DNA of 64,000 bases from Aricia agestis (Eukaryota; Arthropoda; Insecta; Lepidoptera; Lycaenidae). The translations under genes and the position numbers were made by a program. Under the pieces are notes generated by a model. That model saw only the letters and a program-made list of their open reading frames with translations, was not told the DNA's origin and searched no databases. The DNA lies in NCBI RefSeq assembly GCF_905147365.1, contig NC_056417.1, forward strand, positions 5,602,501-5,666,500, in the 5' to 3' direction. Positions 57,867 through 64,000 of the stretch are shown here, one piece after another (position 1 is the first letter of the stretch; each line of letters opens with the position of its first letter).

Positions 57867-59019
57867 TACTAGTTTTATAGGGCCTTCATATTTGTCTGTC
57901 ATATGTATAATATATGACAGACAAATTTAAACACATATTATGCGTTTTAATTTGTTGTTTGCTACAGGCTGATGTAGGTACAGTTGGAGCTGTGGCAATT
58001 GACGAGAATGGCAATGTGGCAGTAGCAACTAGTACTGGTGGCATGAGTGGCAAAGCTGTGGGTCGCATTGGGGACACACCGCAAATAGGCAGTGGTACTT
58101 ATGCTGATAATCATATTGGAGGAGTTTCAACGACTGGTGAGTTTATACAATTATAGGTCCAGTTAAATAAATACTCCTTAGTCCTTACCATGATCTCTAT
58201 TTAGCCATACAATCACAGACACCGCACCTGCAGCTCTTCTAATGTTGCGACTTGCGAGTGTCCATGGGCAACGGTAGTTGCTTTCCATCAGGTGACCCAT
58301 TTGCTTGTTTGCCCCCTTTTATTGATTGTAACAATAAATTTGGTGTATGAGATTTGACTGTACTTAAATAAAAAATTCTCAAAAAAATTCAATTATAAAA
58401 TTCTGTTTCATTTACTATTTTCAGGCCATGGAGAATCAATACTCAAGTACTGTTTAGCTCACAGTATCATTAAACTAATGGAAGGTGGTCTGAGTGCAGA
58501 TGAGGCAACAAAAACTGCAGTAGAAGGTAATTTTTTAATTTATTTAGCCTTTTTTTTAACATGGGGAAATGCTTTGCGCATTCCCGGCAAATTGGGTATA
58601 TCGGCCGCGGTATGTGGAACTCCTGTTATAGTCTACCCACTAAAACCCCATGGTGCCCCACTAATCGCTTAAGGCAGAGTTGCGGGTACGATAGAACCTA
58701 CCGAAACTTAAATTATTTAGTCTAGTCATTTTGAAATTATTAACAATAGTGGCACTATAAAATGCACAGTACCCTTTTGGGTACTTAAGGGATTTAAGAT
58801 ATTACTTAATATATTTAATACTCTCTCATGTTATTAATTTTTATTTTAGGAATGACCTCACGTTTGAAGAACACGGCTGGGGCCATAACACTCTCTAAAG
58901 ATGGTGATGTTGGCATGCACTTTAGTTCAAACAGAATGGCTTGGGCGTATATAAAATCAAATAAAATATTTTATGGAATCAATAAAGATCAAGAGCTTGT
59001 AGATGATTATGTTAACTAA
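56101..59019 (+). CDS. ASRGL1: Isoaspartyl peptidase/L-asparaginase (ASRGL1 type), 315 aa
   Basis: This N-terminal-nucleophile (Ntn) hydrolase cleaves itself and then hydrolyses L-asparagine and isoaspartyl dipeptides. Six exons join in phase: 56101-56287, 56368-56564, 57026-57148, 57968-58136, 58425-58526 and 58850-59019. Motifs: N-terminal IIIVHGGAG (residues 4-12), GGSALDAVEAAV, FNAGYGSVLN across the first junction, then VGTVGAVAIDENGNVAVATS where the nucleophile is Thr174 (autocleavage before it). GRIGDTPQIGSGTYADN and STTGHGESILK supply substrate-binding residues. The length is near the human enzyme (308). Exon 3 must use the donor at 57149 (GTATAT), because the stronger-looking GTAAGG five bases earlier would bring a stop. 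The exon 2 donor is GTACTA, made partly of a Helitron-like insertion. Likely cytosolic; no signal peptide. Confidence 0.92.
56568..56766 (-). mobile_element. Helitron-like element inserted 3 bp into an intron
   Basis: On the minus strand it runs from TCCATACTAATATTATAAAT to CTAG. On the plus strand the flanks are A (56567) and T (56767), the A|T target of Helitrons. It starts three bases after the exon 2/intron 2 boundary of the asparaginase gene, so positions +4 on of the donor now come from the element. Confidence 0.85.
57341..57790 (+). repeat. Dispersed repeat, copy 2 (uninterrupted)
   Basis: It matches 12320-13405 minus the Helitron-like element there, from 'ctagagatcgcccaatggtc' to 'cgcgtattaatatta'. 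The empty site is at about 57698 (ccataaaaactata). It lies in intron 3 of the asparaginase gene. Confidence 0.85.
57789..57863. repeat. (TA)n microsatellite, about 37 units
   Basis: An uninterrupted alternating TA run directly after the dispersed repeat. Confidence 0.95.
57890..57926. repeat. Perfect 15-bp hairpin
   Basis: ATTTGTCTGTCATAT and ATATGACAGACAAAT are exact inverses with a 7-base loop. It lies 42 bp upstream of exon 4 of the asparaginase gene. Confidence 0.85.
58222..58322 (+). repeat. LINE/SINE tail fragment in asparaginase intron 4
   Basis: 'cacctgcagctcttctaatg', 'gtgtccatgggcaacggtag' and 'ttgctttccatcaggtgacc' match the tail of the SINE-like copies. The head is absent. Confidence 0.75.
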
Positions 59020-59587
59020 GTAAGATTTTCTGCTACATTATATTTTAAATGTATTGTTATTTACTGGATAGACTGAAATTTTGTATATAACTTTTTGTAC
59101 TTATTACTTTTTATATGTACTTACTGATTATGCATTATTATAATATTAAAAAAATCTCTTGTTTTCTTTTAATTAATTATTAATGACCTGTTAAAGTTAA
59201 AAATGCTCAAGTTTCAAGCTACGTTCCCACCAGCAATCCACCAGCTGTTTGTTTTTAAAATAAAATAAAATCTTTAAAAAAATCTATAAGTAATTAAAAT
59301 GTGTTCCTTAACTTGAAATAGTGGCTTTTGTCATCTGACGTTTCGATAGCCATTCAAATCTTGTCAAATTGCAGTGCTTATCTGTAGCTAGTACACTGTC
59401 GCAGTTTCGGAGCAACACCAACACAGCTGATTTTGACATTAGTCAATGATTGTCATTTGAAAATTGATGAATTCTATTTTCTTGAGAATACAAATGTTAA
59501 AAAATATAATTTTGCCTGTTTTATAGTTCATTTTCGCAAATAAAATATAAAGATACAACTGTTTTACAAATAAAGCTGCTATACAAC
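59020..59587. other. Intergenic region asparaginase to PGS1
   Basis: 568 bp. It contains an ATTAAA at about 59143 that could end the upstream transcript, and AT-rich sequence. No other gene is present. The PGS1 promoter must lie here or in the upstream gene, but no core element stands out. Confidence 0.5.
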
Positions 59588-62500
59588 ATGTCATTTCGTT
59601 TCAAGTCCAAAGAATTACAACATTTTAACTGGATTTTCGGTAATGCTCCTTGTTTTCCTGTGCATTCGTCCAAGATAAGCATTATTACTGAACCAAATAA
59701 GTTTTATGAGACTCTTTACGAGAAGTTTAAGGATGCTAAAAGAAGAATATCCATAGCTAGTTTGTATATAGGTACAGGAGAACTCGAGAAAGACTTATTG
59801 AAGGTTATGATGACAAATGCAAAGCAACAACAGCTAAGTTTGAAGATTTTGTTGGACTATCAGCGTGGTACGCGGGGGGAGGTCAATTCCAAGACATTAT
59901 TTGAGAGTTTTATCGATAAAGAGAGCATCGACAATTGCAAGTTATCTTTGTACCAAACACCCAAACTTCAAGGAAGTTGGTCAAAGGCACTTCCATCACG
60001 ATATAACGAAATAATTGGCCTTCAACACATGAAATTGTACATAGCAGATGATATTGTGATACTAAGTGGAGCAAATTGCTCAAATGATTACTTTGGACAA
60101 AGACAAGACCGATATATCCAAATAGAAGACAAAGACTTAGTCAATTTTTATTGTGATGTTATAGGTATGAATATAGTAAGTTGCTATTTTTTGTTTTTGT
60201 TGTATTTTTTTTAATATATCAAGTAACCCCTGCTTGATTTATACATAAGCTTATTTTCAATATATTAATGATATCTCGTAAGCTGTACTCCACTTAAAAT
60301 CAAATCATTTATTTTTGCAATTAAAGGTTACACAAGATATTACAATTAAGATGTCAGTACTTATCTACATAATATAAACCTTTTCATTTGTTTTTTTTGT
60401 TTGTGTTTGTTTTTATTTGCTTAAAGGTTTTCTTCAAAAGTGTACATTTTTATAATTCAAGAAACAATGTGAATTTTCAGATGCTCTTAGTGACATAAGC
60501 AAGCAGTTAGCTGGGGATAAAATTGTAGCACCAAAAGAAATATGTAGAAAGGAGTTTGAAGGGAGAATAACAGACCTCATTGAGAAATGGAAGTTGTTAC
60601 AGGCTGAAAAATTATCCGTGTTAGGTAATGGTTGTTAAACTAATATGTATTCTGTATTAATGGTATGACCAAATTTCACTCTATTTTTATTTCCATTGCT
60701 ACATTTTATCAATCAAAGATTTAAAATTAAATTTTATTTAAAGAGTATTTTTTTTCAATTAAGTAAATCTTTTGAATTGTTATTTGTTATTGAGAGTAGG
60801 TTTGCCCCACAAAATAATATTTTAGACTGTTGTCCATAAGTAATAAAAATAAGTCAAATGTTATTTGATTTTTAGACTCAAAGAATGAGACCAACACATG
60901 GATATTTCCTTTATTACAAATGGGTGATTTTAATATAACCCAGGATGAAGACACCACCTGCAATATTCTTACATCTGGACTAAAAGGCTCATATTTCCGA
61001 CTCGCCACTGGATATTTTAATTTAACTGAAAAGTATGAGAAAGTTTTATTAAAAGACTGCAAAGCAAACATTAGTTTGCTTATGGCCCATCCAAATGTAT
61101 GTACAAAATATTGATATTATATTTGTTACTATTTTTAGGAAATATTTATTAAATATTTGTGAAAGCAGTAAAGTTGAAATATTTTTTGATTTTAGGCTAA
61201 TGGATTTTTGGGAGCTTCTGGTCCTGCAGGGGGAATCCCCTATGCTTACTCACTCATAGCTAAAAAGTAAGTTTTGTCTTTAAGATTAGGATTCTTGTTT
61301 GTCTAAATGCAGTATTACTTATTAGGCTGCGTTTCCACCAGATATGTGTTATGAGGAATGTGTGTTTGAGAACCAATAGAATCGCTTCATTGACGTGAGC
61401 TTGCCATGACATCGCTCAGCGTGGCGATGCTATTGGATCTTAAAAACACATTCCTCGCAACAGTCGCAACACATCTCTGGTGGAAACGCAGCCTTAGACT
61501 TAGCATTGTTGTTTTTAACAGTTTTGAATGCAGTAAAATGATGTAACCATAGAATGTCGCGTAATTTATTTACATTTTAAATAATAATGGCCCATAATAT
61601 TATTATGTATTAAATTTTTTAAGTTATTTTTAAGAATAAAAATAATATGGGTTCTATAAAACAGACTAATATCAAACTAAAACGTTTTTGCTTTTTTCAG
61701 GTTTTGGCAAAAAGTTGTAGACTATAATCAAATAAGCAGAGTTAGGATATTGGAGTATGAAAGACCTGGATGGACTTTTCACGCAAAAGGACTATGGTAA
61801 GTAAAAAAAAAAATTGTATCAAACATATTATATTATATTATAAAACGATTTCGTTCAAATGACTTATTTAAAAATAGCTTTTAATAATTAGCATGTTTTT
61901 TTTGTAGTGTACAACAATATAGTATCAACTTCTCTGAAAGTACTTGTAGACCCAACCGCCAGATCACAACTAACATTGAATTTAATCATGAACCGGCCAG
62001 ATAATGTTGGTGTGTCAACTGCCTAGGACTCAATTTCCTCCATGGTATACTACAATTTTTTCCAGGTATTATCCACCAGGCAGCGAAGTGCCTTGGGCAT
62101 GTGTAGTGGGCTCCGCAAATTTGGGTGAACGTTCCGTCAGACGAGATTTAGAAGCTCAGGCGGCGATATTCACTGAGTCTCCCGACTTACAGGTATTTAT
62201 AATTTTGTTTTCTTTAAAAACCTATTATTACACAGAGTCAAGCCTCTGTGATATTTGGACGCTTCACGCATTTGTGTACTATCCCACAAAAAAATTACGT
62301 ATTGAGTATGCACTTATATTCTTTAGATCATTTAGAACAAGACTGCATTTAAAATTCAACAAAAAAAAATTTTGTGGGTTAGTACACACACCTCCTCGCT
62401 CGGTCGGAAGATCTTGATCTCCTTTGTGGCCACTACACACTATTCCTACAAGATAATTAATATTGTAGAATTTTAGTTACTTTGCCTACTCTATAATCAT

Positions 62501-62638
62501 TATCTTTTGCAGAAAAAGCTACATGAAGAATGTACAAAATTACACGACTACTCAACAGAGAGTATAGAAGACATACTACAAAGAAACATACCACTTTGGG
62601 TGCAAGCCACTGTTGGTCTGTTTCGGACATATTTTTAA
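59588..62638 (+). CDS. PGS1: PGS1, CDP-diacylglycerol-glycerol-3-phosphate phosphatidyltransferase, 453 aa
   Basis: The enzyme makes phosphatidylglycerophosphate from CDP-diacylglycerol and glycerol-3-phosphate, the committed step to cardiolipin in mitochondria. Seven exons join in phase: 59588-60164, 60481-60624, 60876-61096, 61196-61266, 61701-61796, 62066-62192 and 62513-62638. It is a phospholipase D-superfamily protein with two catalytic HxK motifs. The first is HMKLYIAD (His147, Lys149, Asp154) within IGLQHMKLYIADDIVILSGA. The second is WTFHAKGLW (His365, Lys367) followed by GSANLGERSVRRDLEAQ. Other family landmarks are RRISIASLYIGTGELEKDL and GSYFRLATGYFNLTEKYEKV. The N-terminus has Arg/Lys and no Asp in the first 15 residues (MSFRFKSKELQHFNW), compatible with mitochondrial import, and is shorter than the human one. 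ATG at 59588 is preceded by CAAC. The exon 6 acceptor at 62065 is chosen because an upstream AG (near 61910) would break the family alignment. Confidence 0.93.
61325..61494. mobile_element. Harbinger-type MITE in PGS1 intron 4
   Basis: GGCTGCGTTTCCACCAGA and its inverse TCTGGTGGAAACGCAGCC form the ends. TTA flanks both sides (61322-61324 and 61495-61497). Inner words such as 'ggaatgtgtgtttgag' / 'aaaacacattcct' also pair. Confidence 0.85.
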
Positions 62639-62784
62639 TAATTTTAAGACCCAGAAGAGAACCAGATTAAATACAAAAAGAGACAATACGATCATACAAA
62701 GCTAAAATAGTGAAAACAGGAGCAAAAAAGGGGCATGTCAAAATATTTTTTTCTATTGTTTTGTTGCATTTTCCAGAAGAATAA

Positions 62785-63154
62785 GGGCCAACCCATACGT
62801 ACCACAACCACACCACGTCGCAAAGACAAAATGCCGTCAAGCAGTAATTACGTGTGAATGGTGTCGCTGCGGCTTTTTGTAGTTTGTACCAACAAAATGT
62901 CGACGTGGTTGCGTTGTCGCCAGTAGTTGCGATGTGGTTACGTACAAAAGGCAATGAAACGGAGGGGGGGGGGGGGGGGGGGGGGCGCACTGCCATTGCA
63001 TCGACGCAACGTTGTGGTTGCGATGTGGTCGGCTACGAGTTCGCTCGTGGTTGCGTTGTGGTCGGTATCACACAAGTGGCCGACAACGACTGCTAAATGT
63101 GGTAAATACGTGTGAATAGTCCAGTTGTTGTGGTACCTACGTGTGGGTTGGCCC
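62785..63154. mobile_element. Harbinger-type MITE with a 22-G run, in the likely PGS1 3' UTR
   Basis: GGGCCAACCCATACGTACCA at the left is the near inverse of TGGTACCTACGTGTGGGTTG plus GCCC at the right. TAA duplicates flank it (62782-62784, 63155-63157). The centre is a G-run of 22 at 62964-62985 followed by GTTG/GTGG-rich repeats. Confidence 0.85.
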
Positions 63155-63322
63155 TAAATGGAATCACACAGGCTGAAATGCGACTAGTATTATGAAATAA
63201 CATTAATAGTATTTAATTATTATTTTATTTAAGAAATTAAGATTGTAAATTAATGTGAAATTTTACCAATTTTTACGCCTGTCACAAAGAATTTATTTAT
63301 AAATATTTTTGTTACGCGAAGT

Positions 63323-63328
63323 TAATAA
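63323..63328 (+). terminator. Candidate PGS1 polyadenylation signal
   Basis: AATAAA in 'gttaataaacaatac', about 690 nt after the stop codon. If it is used, the MITE at 62785-63154 is part of the 3' UTR. There is no earlier clear AATAAA. Confidence 0.45.
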
Positions 63329-63429
63329 ACAATACATTCAAATATATTTACTTACATGTTTTTTTTATATTTTTAACACAATAAGATTTTGTTTAAAACG
63401 TAAAATATAAATCAATAGTATGTACATAC

Positions 63430-64000
63430 TGTAAGGACTTCCGTTAAAATTCTACATTACTTATATTTTAGTTATGAGATCCTAGTACCTGACTGACATT
63501 AAAAATCTGATTTTCAAAAGAGCATATAGTAAGTCATGAGTACAGACGGCATTTGACTTCCGTTAAACATATTAATATATTATAGTTTTGAGCCCTTGTA
63601 CAACTGACATACAAATTCATATTTCTAAAAGAGGATTTTGTTAAAGTCATGAGTACAGACGGCACTTGACTTCCGTTAAATTTTTACATAGTTCTGAGAT
63701 CCTGGTACCTGACATTTAAAATCTTATTTCAATATGAGGATTTTGTTTGAGTCATGAGTACAGACGGTACTTGACTTCCAGTTATCTTCTACATAGTTCT
63801 GAGATCCTGGTGCATAAATGACATTTAAAATCATATTTCATTGTGTAACAGTTATGAATACAGACGGTACTTGACTTCCGGTTATCTTCTACATAGTTCT
63901 GAGATCCTGGTACCTGCCATTTAAAATCTTATTTAATTAAGAGGATTTTGTTTAACGTAAGTCATGAAGTACGTACGGTACTTGACTTCCGGCTAACTTC
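63430..64000. repeat. Tandem array of roughly 103-120-bp units, running off the window
   Basis: The word 'cttgacttccg(t/g)(t/g)' (or close variants) recurs near 63438, 63558, 63667, 63770, 63873 and 63982. Each copy is preceded by 'gtcatgagtacagacgg' or a variant and followed by 'gagatcctggtacctg'. Units differ by point changes and small indels. No ORF crosses the array. Confidence 0.85.

Noticed and set aside
57682..57930. 82-residue ORF with alternating Ile-Tyr
   Set aside because: It is a translation of the TA microsatellite.
61900..62020. Possible extra PGS1 exon after the acceptor-like 'tttttgtag' near 61910
   Set aside because: Its translation does not fit PGS1. The exon from 62066 continues the conserved sequence directly and in phase.
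63430..64000. CRISPR-like array
   Set aside because: Repeats of roughly 103-120 bp without spacer structure, in an insect genome. This is a tandem satellite-type array.

Overview
The window is nuclear DNA from an insect, almost certainly a moth or butterfly (Lepidoptera). It is AT-rich. Its genes have GT-AG introns, and it is packed with small repeats of lepidopteran type: Helitron-like elements with TC...CTAG ends, SINE-like elements carrying a LINE 3' tail, the 'aaccgacttccaaaaa' repeat family, and many foldback MITEs. No species can be named from the sequence alone.

Four host genes can be read exon by exon. (1) Minus strand, 2141-18610: three coding exons for an unrecognised 166-residue protein with two membrane segments and a 13.3-kb first intron full of transposon debris. 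(2) Plus strand, 22332-53845: Smurf, the C2-WW-HECT E3 ubiquitin ligase of BMP/TGF-beta signalling; exons 1-4 (C2 domain) occur once. (3) Plus strand, 56101-59019: an ASRGL1-type isoaspartyl peptidase/L-asparaginase in six exons. (4) Plus strand, 59588-62638: PGS1, the mitochondrial phosphatidylglycerophosphate synthase of the phospholipase D family, in seven exons.

The most striking structure is inside Smurf. An 11,896-bp block holding exon 5 to the start of exon 12 is present twice in direct orientation (23924-35819 and 41409-53304), at a constant offset of 17,485 bp with no difference found. Copy A is cut 108 bp into exon 12, before the second half of the HECT domain. The cut lies one base from the terminal inverted repeat of an apparently intact two-gene PIF/Harbinger transposon (35822-41340). 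A 68-bp stretch of unknown origin then leads into copy B, whose exon 12 is complete. This is either a very recent transposon-associated duplication that leaves one good set of 3' exons, or a false duplication made in assembly. The sequence alone cannot decide.

Region by region: 1-2140 repeats and the 3' end of the two-TM gene; 2141-18610 that gene with TE-rich introns; 18611-22331 divergent intergenic DNA with MITEs; 22332-54960 Smurf, the duplication and the Harbinger; 54961-56100 intergenic; 56101-59019 asparaginase; 59588-63330 PGS1 with a Harbinger-type MITE in its likely 3' UTR; 63430-64000 a tandem array of roughly 103-120-bp units that runs off the window. The host genes show no shared pathway; their adjacency looks incidental.
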